Source: Streptomyces sp. RPT161
GTDB taxonomy: Bacteria > Actinomycetota > Actinomycetes > Streptomycetales > Streptomycetaceae
DNA length: 64,000 nt
Assembly (NCBI RefSeq): GCF_027533845.1
Contig: NZ_JAPZVN010000003.1
Span: forward strand, 372,001-436,000
Reading direction: 5' to 3'
The notes below the pieces were generated by a model. That model was not told the DNA's origin. It was given only the letters and a program-made list of their open reading frames with translations, and did no database searches. Made by a program: the position numbers and the translations under genes. Below, one piece after another: positions 19,962 to 28,787 of this stretch (within the stretch, counting starts at the first letter, position 1; every line of letters starts with the position of its first letter).

Positions 19962-20896
19962 GGCCGCTCCGTTCCGGAGCTGTCGGACCGCCGAGCGGTG
20001 GTGTCCGGGCGCGGTTCCAGGTCCGCCAGCCACAGCCGCTGCAGCATGTGCCAGTGCTCCGGATGCTCGGCGATGCCCTCGGCGAAGGCGTCGGCCATCC
20101 GTTGCGTCATCGCCTTCGCCTTCTCGGTCCGGGTCCCGTCCTCGGGCACCTCGATCCGGGGGTGCACCTGTCCGCGCATGACCGCCGACTCGTCGTACCA
20201 GAGGGTGACCGGCAGTAGCGGCGCACCGGTCTGTACGGACAGCATCGCAGGTCCCGCGGGCATCCGGGCGGTATCGCCGAAGAACGAGACCTCGATCCCG
20301 GAGGCGGACAGATCGCGGTCGGCGACCAGGCACACCAGTCCCCCGGCACGCAGCCGCCGGGCGAGGGCGCCGAACGCGGCGCCGCCGGTGTGCGGCAGCA
20401 CCTCCATGCCCAGGCCCTCGCGGTAGGCGACGAACCGGTCGTAGAGCGTCTCGGGCTTGAGCCGCTCCGCGACGGTGGTGAACGGTACGCCGAGCTTGGT
20501 GGTGACCCAGGCGCCCGCCAGGTCGTAGTTCCCCATGTGCGGCAGGGCGAGGATCACGCCGTTGCCCGCGGCGAGCGCCTCTTCGAGCAGATGGATGTCC
20601 TTGACCTCGAAACCGTCCCTGATGCGCTGCCTGCTCCAGGCCGGGAGCCGGAAGGACTCCATCCAGTACCGCAGGTAGGAGCGCATTCCGGCGCGGGACA
20701 GCTCGGCCAGGCGCTCGGGGGTGGCGTCCGGGACGACCCGCGCGAGATTCGCCTCCAGGCGCAGTACTCCCTTGCCGCGCCTGCGCCAGGTCAGATCGGC
20801 TATGCCCCGGCCCAGTGCGTGCGCCACGGGCTCGGGCAGCCGTTTGACCGCGGTCCATCCGGCCCCGTACAGCGCGTCGGTGAGCTTCTCCTTCAC
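19958..20896 (-). CDS. Phosphatidylinositol mannoside acyltransferase (LpxL/HtrB-like)
   Basis: Membrane-associated acyltransferase of the LpxL/HtrB superfamily; by context it acylates phosphatidylinositol mannosides, like mycobacterial PatA. The 312-residue protein has the catalytic HX4D-type segment GVILALPHMGNYDLAGAW near residue 115, then TVAERLKPETLYDRFVAYRE, and RAGGLVCLVADRDLSASG. It ends Arg/Ser-rich. GTG at 20896 overlaps the upstream stop (GTGA), and its own stop overlaps the next start. No signal peptide; an N-terminal amphipathic stretch may bind the membrane. Confidence 0.9.
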   Translation of the reverse strand: MKEKLTDALYGAGWTAVKRLPEPVAHALGRGIADLTWRRRGKGVLRLEANLARVVPDATPERLAELSRAGMRSYLRYWMESFRLPAWSRQRIRDGFEVKDIHLLEEALAAGNGVILALPHMGNYDLAGAWVTTKLGVPFTTVAERLKPETLYDRFVAYREGLGMEVLPHTGGAAFGALARRLRAGGLVCLVADRDLSASGIEVSFFGDTARMPAGPAMLSVQTGAPLLPVTLWYDESAVMRGQVHPRIEVPEDGTRTEKAKAMTQRMADAFAEGIAEHPEHWHMLQRLWLADLEPRPDTTARRSDSSGTERP

Positions 20897-21555
20897 GCCG
20901 GGTTCCCCTCCCCTTCGTGTGCCGCCGCGTCGGCCTCCGCCGCCTCGCGGCGCACGGTGACCACGCGCTGCACCATGGTCACCAGGCTGCCCGCGGCCAC
21001 GATCCACAGCGCGATCGGCAGCAGCACCTGGATGCCTGGTACACCGAACTTGTGCAGCCCGGAGACGCCGCAGGCCACCAGTGAGATCACCAGCCGCTCG
21101 GCGCGCTCCACCAGCCCGTTGACGTTGACCGGCAGCCCGATGGCCTCGCCGCGCGCCTTGGTGTACGAGACGATCTGGCCGCTGGCCAGGCAGAAGATGG
21201 TCACCGCGCACAGCACCAGGCTGTGGCCGCCCCCGGCGTACCACAGCGCGAGACCTCCGAAGATCGCCGCGTCCGCCACCCGGTCAAGGGTGGAGTCGAG
21301 GAACGCCCCCCAACGGCTGGAGCGGCCCAGCTGGCGGGCCATGTTGCCGTCGACCAGGTCGGAGAAGACGAACAGGGTGATGACGACGGTGCCCCAGAAG
21401 AACTCGCCCCTGGGGTAGAAGGCCAGCGCCCCCGCCAGCACGCCCCCCGTACCGACGAGGGTGACCGCGTCGGGGCTGACGCCCAGACGCAGCAGCAGTG
21501 CGGCGAACGGTGTGAGGACACGCGTGAAGAAAGCACGCGCGTACTTGTTCAGCAT
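20893..21555 (-). CDS. pgsA: CDP-alcohol phosphatidyltransferase, phosphatidylinositol phosphate synthase
   Basis: Integral membrane enzyme joining CDP-diacylglycerol to an inositol phosphate head group. The 220-residue protein has six predicted helices and the family signature D-x2-D-G-x2-A-R-x8-G-x3-D-x3-D, visible as DLVDGNMARQLGRSSRWGAF followed by LDSTLDRVAD (about residues 66-95). It is first in a three-gene unit with PIM acyltransferase and mannosyltransferase, which favours phosphatidylinositol phosphate over phosphatidylglycerol phosphate. A divergent promoter region separates it from the EF-G-like gene. Confidence 0.92.
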   Translation of the reverse strand: MLNKYARAFFTRVLTPFAALLLRLGVSPDAVTLVGTGGVLAGALAFYPRGEFFWGTVVITLFVFSDLVDGNMARQLGRSSRWGAFLDSTLDRVADAAIFGGLALWYAGGGHSLVLCAVTIFCLASGQIVSYTKARGEAIGLPVNVNGLVERAERLVISLVACGVSGLHKFGVPGIQVLLPIALWIVAAGSLVTMVQRVVTVRREAAEADAAAHEGEGNPA

Positions 21556-21844
21556 GGCCTTCCCGACAGGTCAGTGGTACCGGCTTGGCCCCTTTCGGCC
21601 CCGGCGGCCCCATCGTAGCCAGGCGCCGAGTGCGGCCGGTCACAGGCACCCGTCCGGTACGGGCGGGGGTACGACGTATGGACGCAAACGTAAGGGCGTG
21701 GGAAGGTCGAATAACCGCGGGCGCCACCGGAGCCGCCTGATCAGTCCCGTGGCCTTCGCGTTCGCGCCTGCAGCGAGCCAGCCCTGCCCTCATGAGCCGC
21801 GGGCTCGACGAGGGCAGCCACCATGCAGTGACTGGAGGCAAGCG
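21556..21844. other. Divergent intergenic region between pgsA and the EF-G-like gene
   Basis: 289 bases with no gene seen. It should carry promoters for both directions, but I could not identify a convincing -35/-10 pair by eye. Confidence 0.3.
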
Positions 21845-24043
21845 ATGGGCGACAGGCGAGACGCACATGCTGGAGCCGCCGGAGGCGCACCGGCGGCCGA
21901 CCGGCCCGAAGGACTGCGGAACGTGGTGCTGGTCGGCCACAGCGGAGCGGGCAAGACGACGCTGGCGGAGGCGCTGGCGTTGGCGGGTGGGGCGATGAAC
22001 CGGTGCGGCCGGGTCGAGGAGGGGACGACGGTCTCCGACTTCGACGAGATCGAACACCGGCAGCAGCGTTCCGTACAGCTCTCCCTGATCCCGGTGGACT
22101 GGGGCAACGTCAAGATCAATCTGCTGGACACCCCCGGGTACGCGGACTTCGTCGGGGAGTTGAGGGCCGGTCTGCGCGCGGCGGACGCGGCCCTTTTCGT
22201 CGTCTCGGCCGCGGACGGCGTGGACGGCGCCACCCGGATGGTGTGGGAGGAGTGCGCGGCGGTCGGCATGCCCCGCGCGGTGGTGGTGACCCACCTGGAG
22301 AACGCCCGCGCCGACTTCGACGAGATGACCGCCATCTGCCAGCGCGTCTTCAGCGGCGACGACCCCGATGCGGTGCTGCCGCTGTACCTGCCGCTGTACG
22401 GGGAGGAGGGGCCCGACGGGCACACCCCGGTGGCGGGGCTGATCGGGCTGCTGTCGCAGCGCGTCTACGACTACTCCTCGGGCGAACGGGTCGAACGCGA
22501 CCCCGACCCCGAGCACCTGCCGCTGATCGCGGAGGCCCGCAACCGGCTCATCGAGGGGATCATCGCCGAGAGCGAGGACGAGACCCTCATGGACCGCTAT
22601 CTCGGCGGCGAGGAGATCGACTTCAAGACCCTCATCCAGGATCTGGAGCGGGCCGTGGCGCGCGGCACCTTCCACCCGGTGCTGGCCGCCGCGCCACCGG
22701 CCGAGGGCGCCCGGCAGGGCCTGGGCACCCTGGAACTGCTGGAGCTGGTCACCGGAGGCTTCCCGACCCCGGCCGAGCGGGAGACGCCCGCGGTGACCAC
22801 CCCGCAGGGCGCACCGCGCCCGCCGCTGCCCTGCGACCCGGACGGGCCGCTGGTCGCCGAGGTGGTCAAGACCTCCTCCGACCCCTATGTGGGCCGGATC
22901 AGCCTGGTGCGGGTCTTCTCCGGGACGCTGCGCCCAGACGAGACGGTGCACGTGTCCGGGCACGGCCTGGCGGACCGCGGGCATGAGGACCACGACGTGG
23001 ACGAGCGGGTCGGGGCGCTGTCCTCCCCGTTCGGCAAGGTCCAGCGGCCGGTGCCCAGGGCCATCGCGGGCGATCTGGTGTGCGTGGCGAAGCTGAGCCG
23101 CGCGGAGACCGGCGACACCCTCTCCGCGAAGGACGATCCGCTGCTGATGGAGCCTTGGGTCATGCCGGACCCGCTGCTGCCGGTGGCGATCGAGGCGCAC
23201 AGCAAGGCGGACGAGGACAAGCTGTCGCAGGGCCTGGCCCGGCTGGTCGCCGAGGATCCGACGATGCGCCTTGAGCAGAACCAGGACACCCACCAGGTGG
23301 TGCTGTGGTGTCTGGGCGAGGCGCATGTGGATGTGGCGCTGGAACGGCTGCGCGCCCGGTACGGGGTGCAGGTTGACGCGGTGCCGTGCAAGGTGTCGCT
23401 GCGCGAGACCTTCGGTGAGAAGGCGGCCGGGCGCGGTCGGCACGTCAAGCAGTCCGGTGGGCACGGGCAGTTCGCGATCTGCGAGATCGAGGTGGAGCCG
23501 CTGCCGGTGGGCTCGGGCATCGAGTTCGTGGACAAGGTGGTCGGCGGCGCGGTACCGCGGCAGTTCATTCCTTCGGTGGAAAAGGGCCTGCGGGCGCAGG
23601 CCGCCAGGGGCGTGGCGGCCGGCTACCCGGTGGTGGACATCAGGGTCACCCTGCTCGATGGCAAGGCGCACTCGGTGGACTCCTCGGACGCCGCCTTCCA
23701 GACCGCGGGCGCGCTGGCGCTGCGCGAGGCCGCCAAGGAGGCCCGCATCCATCTGCTGGAGCCGGTCGCCGAGGTGCAGGTACTGGTCTCGGACGAGTAC
23801 GTGGGGCCGGTGATGAGCGACCTCGCCGGACGCAGGGGCCGGGTGGTGGGCACCGAACCGGCGGGCCCCGGGCGGACGTTGGTGCGTGCGGAGGTGCCGG
23901 AGATCGAGATCGGCCGGTACGCGATCGACCTGCGGTCGATCTCGCACGGAACCGGCCGGTTCAACCGCTCGTACGCCCGGCATGAGCCGATGCCGTCGCA
24001 ACTCGCCGCGAAGTTGCGGGAGGAGCAGGAGGGGAGCAGGTAA
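21845..24043 (+). CDS. Elongation factor G-like protein EF-G2, with altered GTPase motifs
   Basis: Translational GTPase-family protein of 732 residues with the full EF-G domain order (G, II, III, IV, V; for example GRGRHVKQSGGHGQF in domain IV). The G domain is unusual. G1 is GHSGAGKTT (31-39) and G3 is DTPGYADF (95-102), with Tyr99 where EF-G has its catalytic His. The G4 base-specificity motif NKxD is replaced by THLE (149-152). Such EF-G2 paralogues are known from actinomycetes, and a mycobacterial one was reported to lack ribosome-dependent GTPase activity. The ATG at 21845 has GGAGG upstream. The role is unknown; it is not the main EF-G. Confidence 0.9.
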   Translation: MGDRRDAHAGAAGGAPAADRPEGLRNVVLVGHSGAGKTTLAEALALAGGAMNRCGRVEEGTTVSDFDEIEHRQQRSVQLSLIPVDWGNVKINLLDTPGYADFVGELRAGLRAADAALFVVSAADGVDGATRMVWEECAAVGMPRAVVVTHLENARADFDEMTAICQRVFSGDDPDAVLPLYLPLYGEEGPDGHTPVAGLIGLLSQRVYDYSSGERVERDPDPEHLPLIAEARNRLIEGIIAESEDETLMDRYLGGEEIDFKTLIQDLERAVARGTFHPVLAAAPPAEGARQGLGTLELLELVTGGFPTPAERETPAVTTPQGAPRPPLPCDPDGPLVAEVVKTSSDPYVGRISLVRVFSGTLRPDETVHVSGHGLADRGHEDHDVDERVGALSSPFGKVQRPVPRAIAGDLVCVAKLSRAETGDTLSAKDDPLLMEPWVMPDPLLPVAIEAHSKADEDKLSQGLARLVAEDPTMRLEQNQDTHQVVLWCLGEAHVDVALERLRARYGVQVDAVPCKVSLRETFGEKAAGRGRHVKQSGGHGQFAICEIEVEPLPVGSGIEFVDKVVGGAVPRQFIPSVEKGLRAQAARGVAAGYPVVDIRVTLLDGKAHSVDSSDAAFQTAGALALREAAKEARIHLLEPVAEVQVLVSDEYVGPVMSDLAGRRGRVVGTEPAGPGRTLVRAEVPEIEIGRYAIDLRSISHGTGRFNRSYARHEPMPSQLAAKLREEQEGSR

Positions 24044-24167
24044 CTCCCGTCCCACACAGCTCGGGAGACGTCCTTCGCATCGCACCACTGACGGGTTGGT
24101 CACCGTCCGGATACGCTGTGCTCGTAGATCGGACGGTGTGCCAATCCGATCCGCGATGACGGTAGTT

Positions 24168-24188
24168 GACGGCCCGCCGCGGGCCGTC
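24168..24188. promoter_or_regulatory. Perfect hairpin in leader of the 548-residue protein gene
   Basis: GACGGCCC (24168-24175) and GGGCCGTC (24181-24188) pair perfectly around a 5-base loop, 24 bases before the GTG start at 24213. A possible promoter (CTGACG, 18 bases, TACGCT) lies just upstream near 24089-24118. It may be a leader element or a late terminator of the upstream gene. Confidence 0.4.
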
Positions 24189-24212
24189 GGGTGAGGGAGT
24201 TGGGGGGCGGAA

Positions 24213-25859
24213 GTGTCTTTCTCCGGCGTGGAGTTCGACTTCAGCCCGGGCGCTCAGGTGCCGCTCACCGGTATGGGTGGGGAGACCGCCGCCACACAGG
24301 CGCTCTCCTCCGCCGCGTACCGGGACGGGCCGGTCGAGGACCTGGTGAAGATCAACCCCGAAGCGGGCGTCGGACCACCGAAGTTGTCCCTCTTCGAACC
24401 CAACCTCGGCGAGGCGTTCGCCCGTGCCGTACAGGTGCGGATGCTGGGCGGCGCGCGCAAGGAGACCGTTCAGTCGTTCGGCATGGACCCGCAGACCGTG
24501 GTGGTGCACTGCCTGGCGGCCAACCGGATCCGGCAGCAGCGCGACCGCCGGCTGACCGTTGTGATGGGCGTGTGCGGGCTGCTGTTCCTGCCCGGTGTGC
24601 TGATCTGGCTCGGCGCGTTCCAACTGCGCCGCACGCTCGGCAAGTTGGCGGGCCGGGTCAGCTCACTGGGCGGCCTGGTGCTCGCGGTGGTGGTGGGACT
24701 GGCCGCGCTGTTGCTGTTGCGGCCACCGCTGACCGGGTTCTTCGGGCTGTACCTGCGGGTGATGCTGCTGGTTCCGATCCTCGGCTGGTACGTCGCCAAG
24801 CGGATCTGCGAGAAGACCGCGGTGGACCTGCGGGAGCGCTGGGCGTCGCTGCTCGGCGGGGGCGGGGTCGGCGCCAGGATCCCGGAGGCGGTACCGCAGC
24901 ACCCCAACCAGACCCGCGCCGAGCTGATGCGGCAGTCACTGGTGGCGCTGGCCACCGAGCAGAGCAGCAACGTGGTCTTCTACGCCGGTCCCAAGGGCAT
25001 CCTGGGGATGGGATCGCGGTGGGGCGTCTGGCAGTTGGCGGAGGAACTGGAGCCGCGGCCCGACACCGACATCCACCCGTTCCGCAGCTGGGACGTGATC
25101 AAGGCCATCCAGGACCGGTTGCGCGATCTGGAGCGCGGTCCGCTGCACACCGGCGGTTTCCCCAAGCCGACCGTACGGCACTGGATCGTGGCGCCGGTCG
25201 GGGAGAACGCCAAGGAGGTCAGCCGACCCACCGGGCCCGAGGTCGAGGGCTTCACCGTCAAGGACTTCGAGATACAGCGGATCTGCAACGAGCAGCAGTT
25301 CGGCAGCGGCAACCGGCACTACCTCGGTGTGCAGTTCGTGCTGTGGGACGGTCAGTTGGTGATCAACCTGCTGATCACGGTGACGGTGCTGCACTACACC
25401 CTGCGGATCGAGGTGACCGGGCATGCGCTCGGGCCGGTGAACTCGCTGTTCATGGGCGGCCCTTCACCGAAGACCAAGGAGGTGTCCAAGACCGTCAAGT
25501 TCTGGGAGACCAGGACCGTACACCTGCCGCTGGTGGACGCCGGGGAGGTGGTACGGCTCGCGGCGCGGGCGCCGTTCACCTGGTTCCCGCCGGTGCTGGA
25601 CTTCCTGGGCGGCCAGCTCGCGCTGCCCGAGCCGTTCGGGCTGCGGCACGCGTGGGCGGACAAGCCGTGGAAGCACCGCTTCATGGCGGACGACGCGTTG
25701 CGCGCGGCCACTCCCGTGCTGCGGGCGGTGAACGCCGCGGCGATCTCCGTGCTGGAGGAGAACGGGGTGAACACGGAGCGGTTCACCAATCGCTCCCTGG
25801 TGCTCAGCGGGTTGGTCCAGGCGGCGGAGCCCAGGGCCGCGGACGCTTATAACGCGTAG
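24213..25859 (+). CDS. Uncharacterised membrane protein, 548 residues
   Basis: I do not recognise the family. Residues 1-105 are soluble and begin SFSGVEFDFSPGAQVPLTGM. Two hydrophobic blocks follow: about 115-135 (VVMGVCGLLFLPGVLIWLGAF) and a double segment about 150-190 (LVLAVVVGLAALLLL; YLRVMLLVPILGWYV). The rest is soluble and mixed alpha/beta, with VVFYAGPKGILGMGSRWGVW, a segment HWIVAPVGENAKEV and QLVINLLITVTVLHYTLRIEV. The first block plus hairpin would leave the large C-terminal part on one side of the membrane. Start GTG at 24213 has GGGGGCGGA upstream. No catalytic motif is evident. Confidence 0.8.
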   Translation: MSFSGVEFDFSPGAQVPLTGMGGETAATQALSSAAYRDGPVEDLVKINPEAGVGPPKLSLFEPNLGEAFARAVQVRMLGGARKETVQSFGMDPQTVVVHCLAANRIRQQRDRRLTVVMGVCGLLFLPGVLIWLGAFQLRRTLGKLAGRVSSLGGLVLAVVVGLAALLLLRPPLTGFFGLYLRVMLLVPILGWYVAKRICEKTAVDLRERWASLLGGGGVGARIPEAVPQHPNQTRAELMRQSLVALATEQSSNVVFYAGPKGILGMGSRWGVWQLAEELEPRPDTDIHPFRSWDVIKAIQDRLRDLERGPLHTGGFPKPTVRHWIVAPVGENAKEVSRPTGPEVEGFTVKDFEIQRICNEQQFGSGNRHYLGVQFVLWDGQLVINLLITVTVLHYTLRIEVTGHALGPVNSLFMGGPSPKTKEVSKTVKFWETRTVHLPLVDAGEVVRLAARAPFTWFPPVLDFLGGQLALPEPFGLRHAWADKPWKHRFMADDALRAATPVLRAVNAAAISVLEENGVNTERFTNRSLVLSGLVQAAEPRAADAYNA

Positions 25860-25891
25860 CGGCCGGGTTCTCTCCCAGCCGCCCGGCCTTT

Positions 25892-25943
25892 GTCCTCAAA
25901 CGCCGGACGGGCTGACAGATCAGCCCGTCCGGCGTTTGAGGAC
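25892..25943. terminator. Bidirectional terminator: 24-bp perfect inverted repeat
   Basis: Two perfect 24-base arms (25892-25915, 25920-25943) with a 4-base loop, between the convergent membrane-protein and HIT genes. The arms begin GTCCTCAAACGCCGG and share TCCTCAAACGCCGGACGGGCT-type sequence with the hairpin at 6078 and a degenerate half copy at 31526. Confidence 0.85.
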
Positions 25944-25960
25944 GACGCGCGCAGCGTGGA

Positions 25961-26521
25961 TCAGTCGTGCGGCCAGTGGGCCGCCAGCATGGCTCGCGTG
26001 TCCGCGAGAAGTTGCGGCAGCACCTTCGTGTGGCCGACCACCGGCATGAAGTTGGTGTCCCCGCCCCAGCGGGGCACGACGTGCTGGTGCAGGTGGGCGG
26101 CGATACCGGCGCCCGCCACCGCACCCTGGTTCATGCCGATGTTGAAGCCGTGCGCTCCGGACGCCGAGCGCAGCGCGGTCATCGCCCGCTTGGTGAACTC
26201 CGCAAGCTCCGCCGTCTCGGCCTCGTCGAGGTCGGTGTAGTCCGCGACGTGCCGGTACGGCACCACCATCAGATGGCCACCGTTGTACGGGTAGAGATTC
26301 AGCACCGCGTAGACCATCTCACCGCGCGCGATGATCAACCCGTCGACGTCGGACTTGGCCGGAATCGCGCAGAAGGGGCAGCCGTCACCGGCCTCCGGAC
26401 CGGTGGGCTTGTTCTCGCCCTGGATGTACGCCATGCGGTGCGGGGTCCACAGGCGCTGGAACGCGTCCGGCGTCCCCACTCCGATCTGGTGCTCCGGCTC
26501 AGTCGTCATGTTGTGCAGCAT
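25961..26521 (-). CDS. HIT domain nucleotide hydrolase/transferase
   Basis: Histidine-triad protein of 186 residues. The catalytic triad HLHQHVV lies at about residues 141-147, preceded by NIGMNQGAVAGAGIAAHL. A Cys pair CPFCAIP near residue 45 can bind zinc with later His residues. Known relatives are AP4A hydrolase/phosphorylase and Fhit-like enzymes; the substrate here cannot be fixed. The ATG at 26521 is used, since homologues begin ML..MT.EPE; it lacks a clear ribosome site. It follows thrS by 82 bases across a terminator hairpin. Confidence 0.9.
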   Translation of the reverse strand: MLHNMTTEPEHQIGVGTPDAFQRLWTPHRMAYIQGENKPTGPEAGDGCPFCAIPAKSDVDGLIIARGEMVYAVLNLYPYNGGHLMVVPYRHVADYTDLDEAETAELAEFTKRAMTALRSASGAHGFNIGMNQGAVAGAGIAAHLHQHVVPRWGGDTNFMPVVGHTKVLPQLLADTRAMLAAHWPHD

Positions 26522-26548
26522 ATTCGCCCGCGACGCGGGGCGAAGCGG

Positions 26549-26579
26549 CGAGGGGCGGACCGCAATGGTCCGCCCCTCG
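26549..26579 (-). terminator. Terminator hairpin after thrS
   Basis: Perfect 13-bp stem (cgaggggcggacc at 26549-26561 with its complement at 26567-26579), loop GCAAT, starting 25 bases beyond the thrS stop. Confidence 0.75.
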
Positions 26580-26603
26580 TTACCCCGGCCGCGCGGGGAC
26601 CAG

Positions 26604-28586
26604 TCACACCTGGATACGGCGCTCCACAGCATCAACGATCTCGGCCAGCGCTTGGTCACTGGGGATGCCGTTCTTCTGCGAACCGTCGCGGTAGCGGAAG
26701 CTCACCGCGCCGCTCGCCACGTCCTCGTCACCAGCGATGATCATGAACGGGATCTTCAGCTTCTGCGCGTTGCGGATCTTCTTCTGCATCCGGTCCGACG
26801 AGGAGTCCACCTCGACCCGCAGCCCCTTCGCCCGCGCCTGGGCCGCGAACTCCTCCAGGTACGGCACGTGCGCGTCACCGATCGGGATGCCGACCGCCTG
26901 GACCGGCGCCAGCCAGGCCGGGAACGCGCCCGCGTAGTGCTCGGTCAGCACGCCGAAGAAGCGCTCGATGGAGCCGAACAGTGCCCGATGGATCATCACC
27001 GGACGCTGCCGTGAGCCGTCGGCGGCCTGGAACTCCAGGTCGAACCGCTCGGGCAGGTTGAAGTCCACCTGGATCGTGGACATCTGCCAGGTGCGGCCGA
27101 TGGCGTCCCGCGCCTGCACGGAGATCTTCGGGCCGTAGAACGCGGCGCCACCCGGGTCCATCACCAGGTCGAGTCCCTGCTTCTCGGCCGCCTCGCGCAG
27201 CGTCTGGGTGGCCTCCTCCCAGACCTCGTCGGAGCCGATGAACTTCTCCGGGTCCTTGGTGGACAGCTCCAGGTAGAAGTCGTTGAGCCCGTAGTCACGC
27301 AGCAGGTTCAGCACGAAGGTGAGCAGCGAGTCCAGTTCGTCGGCCATCTGCTCCTTGGTGCAGTAGATGTGCGCGTCGTCCTGGGTCAGACCGCGCACCC
27401 GGGTCAGACCGTGCACCACGCCCGACTTCTCGTACCGGTAGACGGTGCCGAACTCGAAGAGGCGCAGCGGCAGTTCACGGTAGGAGCGGCCCCGGGACCT
27501 GAAGATCAGGTTGTGCATGGGGCAGTTCATGGGCTTCAGGTAGTACTTGTGGCCCTCGTCGAGCTCCATGGGCGGGTACATGCCGTCCGCGTACCAGTCC
27601 AGGTGGCCGGAGGTCTGGTACAGCTCCTGCTTGGTGATGTGCGGGGTGTTGACGAACGAGTACCCGGCCTCCTCGTGGCGCCGGCGCGAGTAGTCCTCCA
27701 TCACCCGGCGGATGACACCGCCCTTGGGGTGGAACACCGGCAGGCCGGAGCCGATCTCCTCGGGGAAGGAGAACAGGTCGAGTTCGGCGCCGAGCTTGCG
27801 GTGGTCCCGCTTCTCGGCCTCGGCCAGCCGGTCGAGGTACGCCTTCAGCTCGTCCTTGGACGGCCACGCGGTGCCGTAGATCCGCTGCAGCTGCGGGTTC
27901 TTCTCGCTGCCGCGCCAGTAGGCGGCGGCGGAGCGCATCAGCTTGAAGGCCGGGATGATCCGGGTGCTGGGCAGGTGCGGACCGCGGCACAGGTCCTTCC
28001 AGCACAGCTCGCCGGTCTTGGCGTCGAGGTTGTCGTAGATGGTCAGCTCACCGGCACCGACCTCGGCCGAGGCGCCCTCGGCGGCCTCCGCGGCGGAGCC
28101 CTTCAGGCCGATCAGCTCCAGCTTGTACGGCTCGGCCGCCAGTTCCTCGCGGGCTGCCTCGTCGCTGACCGCGCGGCGGGAGAAGCGCTGGCCGCGCTTG
28201 ACGATCTCCTGCATCTTCTTCTCGATGCGCTTGAGGTCCTCGGGGTGGAAGGCCTCGGCGACGTCGAAGTCGTAGTAGAAGCCGTCCTTGATCGGCGGGC
28301 CGATGCCGAGCTTGGCCTCCGGGAAGATCTCCTGCACGGCCTGCGCCATGACGTGCGCGGTGGAGTGGCGCAGGATGTTCAGCCCGTCCTCGCTGTCGAT
28401 GGTGACGGGCTCGACCTCGTCGCCGTCGGAGAGCGGGTAGCCGAGGTCCTTCAGCTCACCGGCGACACGGGCAGCGACGACGGAGCGGTCCCCTTCGAAG
28501 AGGTCCGCGGCCGTCGTCCCCGTCGTGACCACGCGCTCTTCCCGTTCCACGGAATCGCGTTTGATGATCACACGGAGCTCTGACAC
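26604..28586 (-). CDS. thrS: Threonine--tRNA ligase
   Basis: Class II aminoacyl-tRNA synthetase for threonine, 660 residues. Domains in order: TGS (1-60, [16 protein letters not shown]), the editing domain with metal motif NILRHSTAH near residue 80, the catalytic core with [39 protein letters not shown] and [12 protein letters not shown], and a C-terminal anticodon domain. The GTG at 28586 was chosen because GGAG lies 6 bases upstream and homologues start there; an ATG six codons earlier has no ribosome site. It is preceded by a 201-base gap in which no T-box structure was recognised. Confidence 0.96.
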   Translation of the reverse strand: MSELRVIIKRDSVEREERVVTTGTTAADLFEGDRSVVAARVAGELKDLGYPLSDGDEVEPVTIDSEDGLNILRHSTAHVMAQAVQEIFPEAKLGIGPPIKDGFYYDFDVAEAFHPEDLKRIEKKMQEIVKRGQRFSRRAVSDEAAREELAAEPYKLELIGLKGSAAEAAEGASAEVGAGELTIYDNLDAKTGELCWKDLCRGPHLPSTRIIPAFKLMRSAAAYWRGSEKNPQLQRIYGTAWPSKDELKAYLDRLAEAEKRDHRKLGAELDLFSFPEEIGSGLPVFHPKGGVIRRVMEDYSRRRHEEAGYSFVNTPHITKQELYQTSGHLDWYADGMYPPMELDEGHKYYLKPMNCPMHNLIFRSRGRSYRELPLRLFEFGTVYRYEKSGVVHGLTRVRGLTQDDAHIYCTKEQMADELDSLLTFVLNLLRDYGLNDFYLELSTKDPEKFIGSDEVWEEATQTLREAAEKQGLDLVMDPGGAAFYGPKISVQARDAIGRTWQMSTIQVDFNLPERFDLEFQAADGSRQRPVMIHRALFGSIERFFGVLTEHYAGAFPAWLAPVQAVGIPIGDAHVPYLEEFAAQARAKGLRVEVDSSSDRMQKKIRNAQKLKIPFMIIAGDEDVASGAVSFRYRDGSQKNGIPSDQALAEIVDAVERRIQV

Positions 28587-28787
28587 CGGTTTCTCCTGAC
28601 TCATGACATGCGGTCGGCAGCGGACGCTGCACCGCTGAATCGTACCGAGCGGGACCGCCACGGCGCTAAGCCATGATCGTCATGAGCTGCCGCCGAGGGT
28701 CCGAGGGCCCGCTCCCACGGACATTGCGCGGCGACGGCGGGCAACCACGACGGTGGAGACCGGTGGTGCCGCACGCACCGCGACCCC

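Noticed and set aside
28587-28787. T-box leader before thrS
   Set aside because: No T-box bulge sequence or specifier stem-loop was recognised; actinobacterial T-boxes are mostly before ileS.
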